Origin: a virus
Reading direction: 5' to 3' (one strand)
DNA length: 34,639 bases
IMG/VR virus record: IMGVR_UViG_3300015262_000023
Location: 1 to 34,639 of that record
The position numbers and the translations under genes were made by a program. Below, piece after piece: positions 1 to 7,264 of this stretch; the first letter of the stretch is position 1; each line of letters begins with the position of its first letter. Under the pieces are notes generated by a model that saw nothing but the letters and a program-made list of their open reading frames with translations, was not told the DNA's origin and searched no databases.

Positions 1-35
1 GATACCGCCATGCATAAAATCCAGACGCCAGAAAC

Positions 36-75
36 CACAAAACCCCTGACTTCTCTCGAAATCAGGGGTTTTGTG
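36..75 (-). terminator. Host tRNA-Ser terminator hairpin, displaced copy
   Basis: A 14-bp perfect stem (36-49 with 62-75) with a 12-base loop encloses the complementary cccctga/tcagggg arms and A/T tracts. It lies 11 bases beyond the displaced tRNA-Ser 3' fragment and in the correct orientation to terminate the original minus-strand tRNA gene. A diverged copy sits at 34523-34559 next to the rebuilt tRNA. This copy is therefore the host's original terminator, pushed to the far side of the prophage. Confidence 0.75.
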
Positions 76-86
76 TATATCGAATT

Positions 87-109
87 TGGCGGTGAAGGAG
101 AGATTCGAA
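87..109 (-). other. attL: displaced 3' end of tRNA-Ser
   Basis: These 23 bases are identical to the 3' end of the tRNA-Ser gene at 34573-34595 (on the plus strand, starting tggcggtgaagg and ending attcgaa). Identity stops immediately to the right, and to the left it continues with scattered mismatches into the terminator region. This is the usual left scar of a tyrosine integrase that crosses over in the T-arm and acceptor portion of a tRNA gene. Confidence 0.9.
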
Positions 110-182
110 ACTACCCGTTTGCGGTTTTTTGAGCATGCCCCCCCGGTTTATAAGGGCTGCAGAGGAGCGAGATTTTGAATCT

Positions 183-202
183 CAGTCCCATGCCAGTCCC
201 AT
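183..202 (+). repeat. Putative integrase arm-type sites (left pair)
   Basis: Two copies of CAGTCCCAT lie at 183-191 and 194-202, 11 bp apart and in direct orientation, 73 bp from the attL core. An equally spaced pair of the same motif in the same orientation (34475-34483 CAGTCCCAT, 34486-34494 CGGTCCCAT) lies 78 bp from the attR core. Symmetric pairs of short direct repeats about one helical turn apart on both sides of the core are typical arm-binding sites of tyrosine integrases. The assignment is inferred from position and repetition. Confidence 0.6.
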
Positions 203-276
203 GGGTTTTGCACACCAGGTTACAGAACAGGGTCGCGAAGGCCATCTCGACGATTCATGTTGACCCCCGGGAAAAA

Positions 277-550
277 GGTAATTTTGGTAATGCAGCATGA
301 GGGGACATTTGGAAGCCTTAAAAGTCGAGGCCTTGAGAGAATTCCGCAGAGGTAATAATTTAGTAAGTATGAGGTTAGAAAATTACCTTTCCCATGGGTA
401 ATCCCTGATAGCCCTCAAACCCAGTAAAATCGGGCACTTCAGAAAATATTACCCTCACCCTTACCTAAAATTACCCTTTGAGGTAATGACTGAAAGCCAA
501 GCACCATAAGGGCTGTAGTCCACTTTCATCCCTCGCTTACCAAAATTACC
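277..550. repeat. Cluster of ATTACC/GGTAAT repeats
   Basis: The hexamer GGTAAT or its complement ATTACC occurs at 277, 286, 351, 382, 397, 448, 470, 482 and 545, with TTACC variants at 461 and 537. That is roughly ten copies in 275 bases on both strands. The best copies share an extended AAATTACCCTTT form (469-480 and 544-555). No ORF explains them. They could bind an excisionase or Cox, a partition-like or replication protein, or a regulator. The function is not known. Confidence 0.55.
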
Positions 551-778
551 CTTTTCCCACCCCACGTTTGAAAATATCCGTACGGCAAATCCCAAGCAAC
601 CGCTTTCGGGTCCAACCTGGAGCACTCTCGCTGCTATGCTGGTTTCTTTCAAATGGAGCCAGTACCAATGCCAAGAGAAGATGCTTTACCCGGGAGTTCG
701 ATGCGTGAGGTGTTCGATGTATTCCAGCGCGCGCATCAATGATACGCGCTCATCTTTTCATGACCGGGCCAACAATGC

Positions 779-825
779 TGGTCGAGCAACGGACTTGAAC
801 CGTGGACCAAGGGATTATGAGCCCG
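779..825 (-). pseudogene. tRNA 3'-half relic (CAT anticodon, Ile2/Met-like)
   Basis: Read on the minus strand, this stretch has an anticodon loop CTCATAA, a TTGGTC variable region, a T-arm with GGTTCAAGTCC and an encoded CCA end. These match the 3' half of tRNA-Ile2 or tRNA-Met. The anticodon stem is only partly paired (two mismatches), the T-stem has one mismatch, and no matching D-arm or 5' acceptor strand is found upstream (825-860). It is therefore a decayed or partial tRNA rather than a working gene, possibly an old attachment-site copy. Confidence 0.4.
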
Positions 826-943
826 AGTTAAAGTGCCGTGATCATTGGTCATCGTCAGCAAAATCAATGGTTTCAGATCAGGCCTGTGCATATATGCAGA
901 AATGAAATCTTCCTAAATTGGACGGATCATTGATTGGCCTTGC

Positions 944-1567
944 TCATAACGGCGCAGGTGGCGCGACCGCCGTGTAGGCTTGAGCGCGCATCCTGTCAAT
1001 CTCTTCAATTCTTGCCAGTCTGGCCAGTAAATCTTCCTTTGGATCGTAAAAAGGAGGCCGTTCAGGTGGTGGGATTTTGTATTTCTTACAGAGAGATTCG
1101 ATTTGTCCAATTGCTCTTAACGCAAGCTTCGACAGGTTTTCATCCCGGTACCGGTAATACTCCTCGTAGTCAGGTGGGGATGCTTGATCCCCGACAGAAT
1201 CCATGCCTTCTTTGATGGCGTTGAGTCGATTGGGCATCGACATGATGTCGTACATCAGCTGGGTGGGTAGTGCCCGATAGTCACCGCCTTCAGGAAGCGC
1301 GAAGTCGGGGTTTGGAATAGTGCTATGGGTGTAGCCCTGATCATCCGTGAAAAGTGGATCGTTTACCGCGTTGTAACATTCGCCTACCAGCTTATCCAGG
1401 ACGAGTACCAGTCGAATTCCTAAATGCTGCGCTTCGATTTTTTGCTTTTTGCACGAAAGGCGCGATTCCTTTATCCATCCCAAGGCGAATAGGATCAAAG
1501 AACCGGTCGTTGCGATGACACCTCCAAGAGCGACTTTCCCAACGTCAGTAGCGAAGAACTCCCACAT
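944..1567 (-). CDS. Membrane-anchored protein of unknown function (207 aa)
   Basis: I do not recognise a named family. The preferred start at 1567 (MWEFFATDV) has GGGGA about eight bases upstream; an in-frame GTG at 1642 would add 25 poorly supported residues. Residues 10-33 form one hydrophobic membrane segment (VALGGVIATTGSLILFALGW). It is followed by a charged KESRLSCKKQK stretch, so the rest probably lies in the cytoplasm. The body is mostly helical and acidic, with a Pro-rich segment (IPPPERPPFY) near the C-terminus. It sits alone next to attL, the usual place for phage cargo genes such as superinfection exclusion or defence. That role is only inferred from location. Confidence 0.6.
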   Translation of the reverse strand: MWEFFATDVGKVALGGVIATTGSLILFALGWIKESRLSCKKQKIEAQHLGIRLVLVLDKLVGECYNAVNDPLFTDDQGYTHSTIPNPDFALPEGGDYRALPTQLMYDIMSMPNRLNAIKEGMDSVGDQASPPDYEEYYRYRDENLSKLALRAIGQIESLCKKYKIPPPERPPFYDPKEDLLARLARIEEIDRMRAQAYTAVAPPAPL

Positions 1568-1832
1568 TTGATCTATCCCCATCCAAAGTTCAGGTGCTTC
1601 AAGGCTGTGCAAAGGCCGAAATTCAAGGTGCGTCCCGGCCACCGTGCCTTCTGTCTAGATCGACTCTGATTTTGGAAACCCGCTCACTGCAGGATTATCG
1701 ACCCGTTACGAATTCGAAAACTGCGCAAATCTATCCTTTTTTGGGATCTGATCCCCGTACACAAAGGCTTTGAGCTGTGGGCTTCATGATCCGGCTTGCC
1801 GCAAGCTTAGTGCAGGGTTTCTGCATTTTCTT

Positions 1833-2033
1833 TCAAACCTTTGCATCTCGTGCAATCGCCGACTTCCATACTAGCCCCCCGACATCGCTAGGCGGGAAGT
1901 CAGCTTGCACTACATCCGGGTTTGCAAAAAAAACGGACGCAAAGCCCGTCGGCGGGAGGGGGATAAGTGCTTTTTCAGCAGTTTTTTTCACGGTGGCGGG
2001 ATTTTCCCAGGACGGGCTGTGATCCTCGCCCAT
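1833..2033 (-). CDS. Small ORF of uncertain reality (66 aa, Ash-like character)
   Basis: This is an open frame with an ATG at 2033 (MGEDHSPSWENPATVKK) and a stop at 1833. Its composition, with a central GFASVFFANPDV segment, resembles small 'Ash-like' peptides often annotated beside phage regulatory regions, but I cannot identify it firmly. No clear ribosome binding site is visible, and the frame overlaps a terminator-like hairpin at about 1925-1951. It lies upstream of, and divergent from, the LexA-boxed cassette. It may equally be non-coding. Confidence 0.25.
   Translation of the reverse strand: MGEDHSPSWENPATVKKTAEKALIPLPPTGFASVFFANPDVVQADFPPSDVGGLVWKSAIARDAKV
1925..1951 (-). terminator. 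Terminator-like hairpin with T-run (minus)
   Basis: On the minus strand ACGGGC and GTCCGT can pair around a short loop, followed directly by eight T residues. This would stop leftward transcription arriving from the LexA-boxed region before it enters the 944-1567 gene. The stem is short and contains a bulge, so the call is tentative. Confidence 0.35.
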
Positions 2034-2100
2034 GCGATCAACCTAGCGCCGATAGCCGTCAGTCGCTCTCTTGATGTGTGGTAACAAACCGCTCGATATA

Positions 2101-2116
2101 CTGTTTACATATACAG
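2101..2116 (+). promoter_or_regulatory. LexA (SOS) box
   Basis: The 16-mer ctgtttacatatacag matches the CTGT-N8-ACAG consensus of gammaproteobacterial LexA boxes, with an AT-rich centre. It lies 25 bases before the ATG at 2141, where it would cover the promoter. This makes the 2141-2697 cassette DNA-damage inducible. The match is seen directly; that LexA regulates it is inference. Confidence 0.8.
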
Positions 2117-2140
2117 TATTCGAAAAGGTGGGTATGGCCG

Positions 2141-2392
2141 ATGAATAGGGAATCTGTGGGAACCGTAATCCCGGAGTCATCTGAAGTTGTGCGGTGGCGA
2201 GTCATGCTGCGCGATGAGGCCGCATTGCTCGCAATGCCCGGTGCCCATCACAAAGCATTGCTTAGGCAAGCCCATACTCTGCACCAGGACCGCCTAATCA
2301 ATGCTGATCACCTCAGCGATATGCTTGAGCTGGCGGACGCGGCGCTGGCCTTTGCTGTCGAGTCGCTTCTTGATCTCGACGGTGACGAGTAG
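2141..2392 (+). CDS. SOS-controlled small acidic protein, unknown function (83 aa)
   Basis: The start ATG at 2141 (MNRESVGTV) is preferred because the earlier GTG-started frame runs through the LexA box. AAAAGGTGGG lies upstream. The product is short, helical and acidic at its C-terminus (SLLDLDGDE), with no membrane segment or enzyme motif that I recognise. It is the first gene after the LexA box, and the next ORF starts 8 bases downstream, so the two form an operon. Because the prophage repressor seems to lack a self-cleavage domain, an SOS-made small protein could act as an antirepressor. DNA-damage cargo unrelated to induction is the alternative. Confidence 0.65.
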   Translation: MNRESVGTVIPESSEVVRWRVMLRDEAALLAMPGAHHKALLRQAHTLHQDRLINADHLSDMLELADAALAFAVESLLDLDGDE

Positions 2393-2400
2393 GAGACCCA

Positions 2401-2697
2401 ATGTACGTATTGGTCACACCTATGCGCTTACGTGGCGTCGCATTAGATCCCAAGGAGCGGCGCCGCTATCCGGCAATCAGGGGCAATGTCATGGTCAACT
2501 CTACTGAATGCCATGAATTAGGCCGAGCAGCTAACGTTGCTCGCGTAAAGATAGGAATGCCGCTCGATCCGGATCCATTGCCGCCATTGCTTGATGCAAC
2601 GCTGGCAGGGATGGCCGTGACGGGTTTTGTGTTGAGCGGCATCGAGTACATCGATGGCTGCGCCTACGCGCAGTCTTGGTGGTGCCGGCAGGGATAG
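2401..2697 (+). CDS. Second gene of the SOS cassette, unknown function (98 aa)
   Basis: It begins at ATG 2401 behind GTAGGAGA, a good ribosome binding site, 8 bases after the previous stop. The protein starts MYVLVTPMRLRG and contains a Pro/Leu-rich turn (LDPDPLPPLLDATLAG) and a hydrophobic C-terminal half ending in CAYAQSWWCRQG. I recognise no domain. It is co-transcribed with the LexA-controlled gene upstream, and a 9-bp hairpin follows the stop. The function is unknown; co-expression suggests it works with the 83-aa protein. Confidence 0.65.
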   Translation: MYVLVTPMRLRGVALDPKERRRYPAIRGNVMVNSTECHELGRAANVARVKIGMPLDPDPLPPLLDATLAGMAVTGFVLSGIEYIDGCAYAQSWWCRQG

Positions 2698-2703
2698 AAG
2701 GAT

Positions 2704-2724
2704 GCAGGGGCCAATGGCCCCTGC
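2704..2724 (+). terminator. Hairpin after the SOS cassette
   Basis: A 9-bp perfect stem (gcaggggcc / ggcccctgc) with a 3-base loop lies 7 bases after the stop at 2697. There is no T-run, so it may be a weak terminator or an mRNA 3' end stabiliser. Confidence 0.5.
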
Positions 2725-3138
2725 TAGTGACGCGTTATATTTCCCGAGCGAGAACGAACAGGCGCACAGTCCAATAAGCTGCTTGGAGCGCTCGAATCAT
2801 TTCTTCAGGTAGATAACGATTTATAAGTATCTTCATATAAAGATGCTCAGAGAGTTGGCGGGAACCGCTACCTGCAAAGGTGCGGAGTGTCCTACCCGTT
2901 TAGCAACTCAACCCGCCGACACAGAAACTTATCCACGCAACTCGTTAAATAATGATTATTTCCAAATTAGGAAAAAGTCACAACTAAACTCATTTGACAA
3001 GTATTCTTGCTTGACTGGTCTGTCACAGAGCCATACTCTTCGAAATTCCGGTATCAAAGAAGCAAAGCCTCGGGTAGTTGGGAAGGATGCTAACACAGCT
3101 TTTCTGACGTGGAACAGCCAATGCGGCACATCCGAGGA

Positions 3139-3176
3139 ACACAATAAAGCCCGGCTCCGCCCGGGCTTTGTTGTGT
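3139..3176 (-). terminator. Strong terminator of the late tail operon
   Basis: AAAGCCCGG and CCGGGCTTT arms pair around a short loop, and the flanking AACACAATA / TTGTTGTGT extends the pairing. This is the classic Pseudomonas/phage intrinsic terminator form and can work in both directions. It lies about 270 bases beyond the last tail gene (stop 3445) and would separate the late operon from the left cargo genes. Confidence 0.75.
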
Positions 3177-3253
3177 CTGGCGCCCGGGCGAGAGCGCCGA
3201 TTTGACACCGCTGCCTGAAACACAAGGGTTTGGTTGAGGCGTTGATCAAATTT

Positions 3254-3273
3254 GTTTACCGATATCGGTAAAC
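3254..3273. promoter_or_regulatory. Perfect 20-bp palindrome, probable operator
   Basis: gtttaccgatatcggtaaac is a perfect 10+10 palindrome. A matching half-site (gtaaac) follows at about 3289. Its length and symmetry fit a dimeric repressor of the GntR, LacI or TetR type, but no such regulator is encoded in the window. It lies between the last tail gene and the terminator. Confidence 0.5.
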
Positions 3274-3444
3274 TTTCGTCAACACAAGTAAACACTATGT
3301 CACGAAAACTTTCCGACAGACGGTCGGCGACAACTAATTGTATCAAACAGGGCGCCCCCACCCATCTTCCACACTTAACTGTGGAACCATGTACGAATAC
3401 CGCATAACCATTTATGCCAGCACACTCTCAATAGTAAAACACGC

Positions 3445-4416
3445 CTACTGCGTAACGCGCTTTAATACCCCGGCGTGGGATGCAGCCAATGCACTGTTCG
3501 TGGAAAAAGCAGCCGCGTTGGAAGGTGCCGGACTCGGCCCGTGAACGTGTGCAGCAATCTGAGCATTCATCTGTTCCAGCAGGTCGAGCACATCGCAGAC
3601 AACCTGGAACAAGTTCACGCTTTCCGAGCCAATCCAATTCTTCGGCGCTTCCAGGCGTTGTCCCTGGCTGGCCACACTTTGACGAACACCCTCGATCCGC
3701 TCCTGCATATCACCGCCCACCGTGGCGTTGTGCTTCTGCCCCACTACCAGGTTCAGATCCCGACCGGTTGCCTGGTGCAGATCATCCACCGCCGCCAGGC
3801 TCGCCGACCCGCCCGACAGCAGCTTGAGCGCGCCCAGCGCCTCGATCTTTTTCACACCACCCACAGTCTCGGTCGAGTGGTTGTCGACGGCTCGCGTATG
3901 GCTCTGGAACTGCTCGCGGTTGTCCAGGGCTTCAACCTCGCGCTCGATCGCTTGATCCCGGATCTTGCCATCGGTCTGGCGTAACCAGTTGCCGTCCGCG
4001 TCGACGCGCTGCTGGGCGGTGCCGCTGTGCTGCCACACCTGGTCGCCTTTGGGCACCTTCGGCATGCTCAGCCCGTGAGGCAAGATCGATTGGATATAGG
4101 GCTTGTTCGGTAGGCCGTAGGCGAAGCACACCACAACCCGCGTCCCTTCCTCTGGAAAGGCGTAAATGCCCATTTCCTCGCCGCCGGTGGGCAGTGGCAG
4201 CGGCACGCCGGTCAACGGCGGCATGGCCGGATCTGGCGCGTCGTCAGGGCCGAGAACAACAATGTCCACCGCGTAGCGCGGACGGAAGTCGTCGCAAAGT
4301 CCGGCGTCCGCCGGCGCATCGGCCACGGCTGTGACCTGGGCGAATCGTGGCAGGTGATAACCGCCGGTGAGTTCGGGAAATTGGCGCTCTACAGCGCGGC
4401 GGATTGCGTCTTCCAT
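3445..4416 (-). CDS. Baseplate spike protein V-like (323 aa)
   Basis: This is a baseplate assembly/spike protein of the gpV/Gp45 type, the central membrane-piercing spike under the tail tube. Residues about 1-110 form the OB-fold-like N-terminal part, with FPEEGTRVVVCFAYG typical of gp5/VgrG-type proteins. A long repeat-like beta region follows (GNWLRQTDG, ATGRDLNLVVGQKHNATVGG), then a C-terminal HVHGPSPAPSN segment. It is the last gene of the late operon and overlaps the hub gene by 28 bases. The position after a hub protein supports the assignment. Confidence 0.75.
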   Translation of the reverse strand: MEDAIRRAVERQFPELTGGYHLPRFAQVTAVADAPADAGLCDDFRPRYAVDIVVLGPDDAPDPAMPPLTGVPLPLPTGGEEMGIYAFPEEGTRVVVCFAYGLPNKPYIQSILPHGLSMPKVPKGDQVWQHSGTAQQRVDADGNWLRQTDGKIRDQAIEREVEALDNREQFQSHTRAVDNHSTETVGGVKKIEALGALKLLSGGSASLAAVDDLHQATGRDLNLVVGQKHNATVGGDMQERIEGVRQSVASQGQRLEAPKNWIGSESVNLFQVVCDVLDLLEQMNAQIAAHVHGPSPAPSNAAAFSTNSALAASHAGVLKRVTQ

Positions 4417-5093
4417 CGGATAGCCATCTGGTCATTGGCGAGCGCCACACTGGTGACGCGCTCGCCGGCGTTGATCGTTGCACCTGGTCGTAGCCCCGGA
4501 AGGGCCGCGACCATTGCGCTCTGGTTGCCCTGGTAGCCGTCGAAAAGCTCCGTGGGGATCTGCAGCGGCGCCCGGGCGCCAAAAAAACTGTCGGCCCAAC
4601 TGCCGGCAAACACTTCGCCGTTGCCCAGCTGGTGCCAGGTGAAGTCCGGAATGCTGAACACGCGGGCCAGACTGTCCATCGCCTGGTAGCCGGCGGCGAG
4701 GCTGTAGAAATACGGTGCTTTCATGCCGGCATAGGGTTGATCCGGAACACGAAAACGCAGGCCGGTCTGCTCACTGATAGCGGCCAGCACGGCGCGCAGG
4801 TCAACGTGACGCAGATTCAGCGGCAAGGGGTTGGCCAGCACAGCGGCCAGCTCGCGGCAGAACAGCACCTGCTCCACCGCGTTGGCGGCAGTGCAGCGCT
4901 CGACGTAGCCGATGAAATGGCGCTGCAGCGTCCGATCGTTATAGCCGATATCCAGCGTGACCAAGCCCTTCAGCGGCTCGGCAGACTGAACGGTGAAGTT
5001 CGCCCGCCCTGGACTGGTGGCGTCCAGCCGGACGTCTTCCTTGACCAGGGGAACAGACGCGCCATTGATCGACAGAACCTTGTGCAGCTTCAC
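4389..5093 (-). CDS. Baseplate hub protein, gpD/Gp44-like (234 aa)
   Basis: The start GTG at 5093 overlaps the upstream stop (GTGA), showing translational coupling. The sequence (GRANFTVQSAEPLKGLVTLDIGY, then ISEQTGLRFRV) resembles the beta-rich hub and late-control D-type proteins that join the tail tube to the spike. It is shorter than P2 gpD (about 390 aa), in keeping with the HP1-like split of the hub and spike between adjacent genes. It acts in the virion baseplate. Confidence 0.65.
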   Translation of the reverse strand: MKLHKVLSINGASVPLVKEDVRLDATSPGRANFTVQSAEPLKGLVTLDIGYNDRTLQRHFIGYVERCTAANAVEQVLFCRELAAVLANPLPLNLRHVDLRAVLAAISEQTGLRFRVPDQPYAGMKAPYFYSLAAGYQAMDSLARVFSIPDFTWHQLGNGEVFAGSWADSFFGARAPLQIPTELFDGYQGNQSAMVAALPGLRPGATINAGERVTSVALANDQMAIRWKTQSAAL

Positions 5094-5632
5094 TTCTGCT
5101 CACTCCCCAGCCACTTGTCTACACGGCCCAGCACCTTTTCAAACCCGCTCAATTCCGGATTGTCGCCGGAGCCGGAGCCGCCGCCCTCCCCGACCCCGCT
5201 GCCCGGGGCGCCTTGGGCGTCAACCTTGTTGCCGGCGCGTCGTCCCTCGACCTTTTCCGGGTTCGATTCGCGCTCGCTGAGGGTGAATTGCACCAGCCAG
5301 GCTTTCAGGGTGTCCGCCTCCCGGGCGCTGACACCTTCGGAGAACTCCACCTGACGCACGCCGAAGGCCTCGGCGGTGTCATTCACCACGCGGTACAGAT
5401 GGAGCTGACCACCGCTTGCCGTGGCTTCGGCCATGCGCATCAAGTCAGTCAACTGCACCCGATCGACGAAGGGGATCATCAGCGACACGGCCAGCGTCTT
5501 GGGCTTGAAGCCCTTGTGCGCCTTGTCGGTGTTGCTGGTCTGCCCGGACATATCGCCGCTTTCAATTCGCAGGTTAGCTGTGACTTTGAGGTTCTTCCCC
5601 TGGACTTTCTGCCCGTCGAGTAACAGCGTCAT
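5090..5632 (-). CDS. Baseplate complex protein (180 aa)
   Basis: The ATG at 5632 overlaps the upstream TGA (ATGA), so this start is preferred over the longer frame from 5707. The N-terminal 130 residues (MTLLLDGQKVQGKNLKV, KTLAVSLMIPFVD) look like a beta-rich structural domain. A Gly/Ser/Pro-rich linker (GSGVGEGGGSGSG) leads to a short helical C-terminus. Proteins of this type are carried next to the hub gene in HP1-like phages. The exact role in the baseplate is not known. Confidence 0.6.
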   Translation of the reverse strand: MTLLLDGQKVQGKNLKVTANLRIESGDMSGQTSNTDKAHKGFKPKTLAVSLMIPFVDRVQLTDLMRMAEATASGGQLHLYRVVNDTAEAFGVRQVEFSEGVSAREADTLKAWLVQFTLSERESNPEKVEGRRAGNKVDAQGAPGSGVGEGGGSGSGDNPELSGFEKVLGRVDKWLGSEQK

Positions 5633-6552
5633 AGGCCCACCAGCTCCTGTACAAAACTCAGCCCTTCCTTGGTGCCGACCAACAGCATTCCCGCGCACTG
5701 CACCCATTCATGACCCGGCGCGTCACCGCTCAGCAACTCCTGGCGCAGCTCGCTGGAGTTACCCGGGCCGATCAGGCGTGCGCGGATGCTGACATCCGGA
5801 TTGCCCTCGGCCAGCAGATTTTTCAGGTCAGCCAGTTGTTGATCCCGGCCCTTTTGCTGGGCGACTTTGCGAGCGGCCAGCGCTGCCAGATCGCCCAGCG
5901 GCGAGCTATCGGCGGCGTAGCCCTCCAGCACGGCCAACTGGCCGGCCATGGAGTGTTTCGCGGCCTTCACCACCGTGCAGCGCTCCAACGGCAGCGCTTG
6001 CCAGCGCGGGAGCGGGCCGGCGCCGGGGATCTCCCACTTTTCGCTCTCCAGCTTCATCAGGTGCTGGGCGCGCCGTTCCGTGCGCACCAGGTCGGGAATC
6101 GGCAGCAATGCATTGAACCGCGACAGGCCGCTGGCCAACTGCTCCAGGCGCGTGCCCAGGAACAAAATCGACAGGGCATATTGCGGCCCCGCCGGACGCC
6201 CGTTGTCGGTCGCGTCCTCCAGCTTTCTGGCCAGGTGTTCCAGCACGTTCGGCGCCGACAGGAACCGCTGATAGCCTTGGCCCTGGCCGATGCCACTTTG
6301 AAACGGCGTCACCACCAGGCACGCCGGCACCTGGCCCAGTTGATCGGCCAGCGCCGCCCGACCGGCTTCAATGGCGCCTTTCGCGGCCTCCGCGACTGGC
6401 CCCGGGTTGGTGTTGGCCAGCCCGTCCAGACCGGCCAGCCGTTGCGCGGTGCTGACCAGCTCGCCGGTGGCCAGATCCTTGGCGGCGGACAGCCCGCCCA
6501 TCCATTGCGTGGCCTGCTCCGGCCATTGCATCGTCACCGGTGCCCAGTTCAT
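5629..6552 (-). CDS. Conserved tail-region protein, unknown function (307 aa)
   Basis: It is coupled at both ends by ATGA overlaps. The protein is helical and Ala/Gln/Leu-rich, with no catalytic motif that I recognise. Its place between the fibre chaperone and the baseplate complex gene matches the uncharacterised late genes of HP1-like phages. The likely role is a structural or assembly protein of the tail or baseplate, inferred from the operon alone. Confidence 0.6.
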   Translation of the reverse strand: MNWAPVTMQWPEQATQWMGGLSAAKDLATGELVSTAQRLAGLDGLANTNPGPVAEAAKGAIEAGRAALADQLGQVPACLVVTPFQSGIGQGQGYQRFLSAPNVLEHLARKLEDATDNGRPAGPQYALSILFLGTRLEQLASGLSRFNALLPIPDLVRTERRAQHLMKLESEKWEIPGAGPLPRWQALPLERCTVVKAAKHSMAGQLAVLEGYAADSSPLGDLAALAARKVAQQKGRDQQLADLKNLLAEGNPDVSIRARLIGPGNSSELRQELLSGDAPGHEWVQCAGMLLVGTKEGLSFVQELVGL

Positions 6553-7256
6553 GCCGGCGGCGTCCAGGTGATGGCTTTCATGGCCTTGAGGTTTTTGTCT
6601 TTCAGCGCTTTATCCACAGACTGACGCAACGATTCCGCGCACTGCTGGGCAGCCTGGCGAAAGCGCACCAGGTCATGGCTGACCTTCTGCAACTGGGCGA
6701 TAGTGTGAGGCCGGAAAGCCAGCACCTGGTCGGCGCCGGTACACGGGTAAACGTCATCGAGTCCCAGCAACACCTGGGCGTTCAGGTTCACCTGGTCATC
6801 GATGGCGCTGCTATAACGATGCACGTCACCCAGCGCGCTGGAGTTGAAGCCGCCGGCGACGTACTCGGCGCAGTCAGCCCCGATCATCTGCAGCTTTTTG
6901 TCCCGAAGTGCAGCCAGCACGGCATCAATGTCATCGACCCATCCGCCGCCCTTCCAGATCTGGTTCGGCCCGGGTTTGCTCATGGTGTACCCCGCCGGCA
7001 CCGGTTCGAAACCTTCGAGCGTGCGCGGCTCGCCGGTCGCGGTGCTGTACACCACGACGCCGCCGAAGTAGTCCACAAGCTGCCAGGCGCTGCCGTTCCA
7101 CCACGCGGCTTTGTGTTCGGGGATCGGCGGCGGCGCGGTTTCCACGCAGCCGCCGGGGATCATGTACACGCCCGGTTCCAGCGGCGATTCGTCCGCCTTC
7201 ACTGCACCGACGAGGATGCCCAGGTGGTTGGTTTGATACACGAGTTTTTCGGTCAT
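6549..7256 (-). CDS. Tail fibre assembly chaperone, DUF4376-like (235 aa)
   Basis: The start at 7256 (MTEKLVYQTNHLG) is chosen since it directly follows the fibre stop at 7265. The N-terminal half carries short aromatic repeats (AAWWNGSAWQLVDYFG and QIWKGGGWVDD) seen in tail fibre assembly proteins. The C-terminal half (ALRDKKLQMIGADCAEYVAGG and onward) resembles the DUF4376 helical domain. It would help fold or trimerise the fibre encoded just upstream. The stop overlaps the next start. Confidence 0.75.
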   Translation of the reverse strand: MTEKLVYQTNHLGILVGAVKADESPLEPGVYMIPGGCVETAPPPIPEHKAAWWNGSAWQLVDYFGGVVVYSTATGEPRTLEGFEPVPAGYTMSKPGPNQIWKGGGWVDDIDAVLAALRDKKLQMIGADCAEYVAGGFNSSALGDVHRYSSAIDDQVNLNAQVLLGLDDVYPCTGADQVLAFRPHTIAQLQKVSHDLVRFRQAAQQCAESLRQSVDKALKDKNLKAMKAITWTPPA

Positions 7257-7264
7257 GCTCGATC

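Larger units (their letters stand above)
110..943. other. Left-end non-coding region of the prophage
   Basis: No convincing gene is seen here. The short open frames, including 461-652 minus and 636-905 plus, look like chance: no good ribosome binding site and no recognisable family. The region holds the attL arm repeats (183-202), a cluster of ATTACC/GGTAAT repeats (277-550) and a tRNA 3'-half relic (about 779-825, minus). Confidence 0.6.
2725..3444. other. Gene-free stretch between SOS cassette and tail operon
   Basis: No supported gene lies here. Open frames such as 2843-3205 plus and 3023-3361 minus have no ribosome binding site or family resemblance. The plus ORF from about 3389 overlaps the end of the baseplate gene on the other strand. 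The stretch carries the late-operon terminator (3139-3176) and a 20-bp palindrome (3254-3273). Confidence 0.5.

Noticed and set aside
2843-3361. Open frames on both strands around 2843-3361
   Set aside because: They cross the strong terminator at 3139-3176 and lack start signals or family resemblance.
3389-3544. Small plus-strand ORF before the baseplate gene end
   Set aside because: It overlaps the baseplate spike coding end by 100 bases in the opposite strand and has no ribosome binding site.
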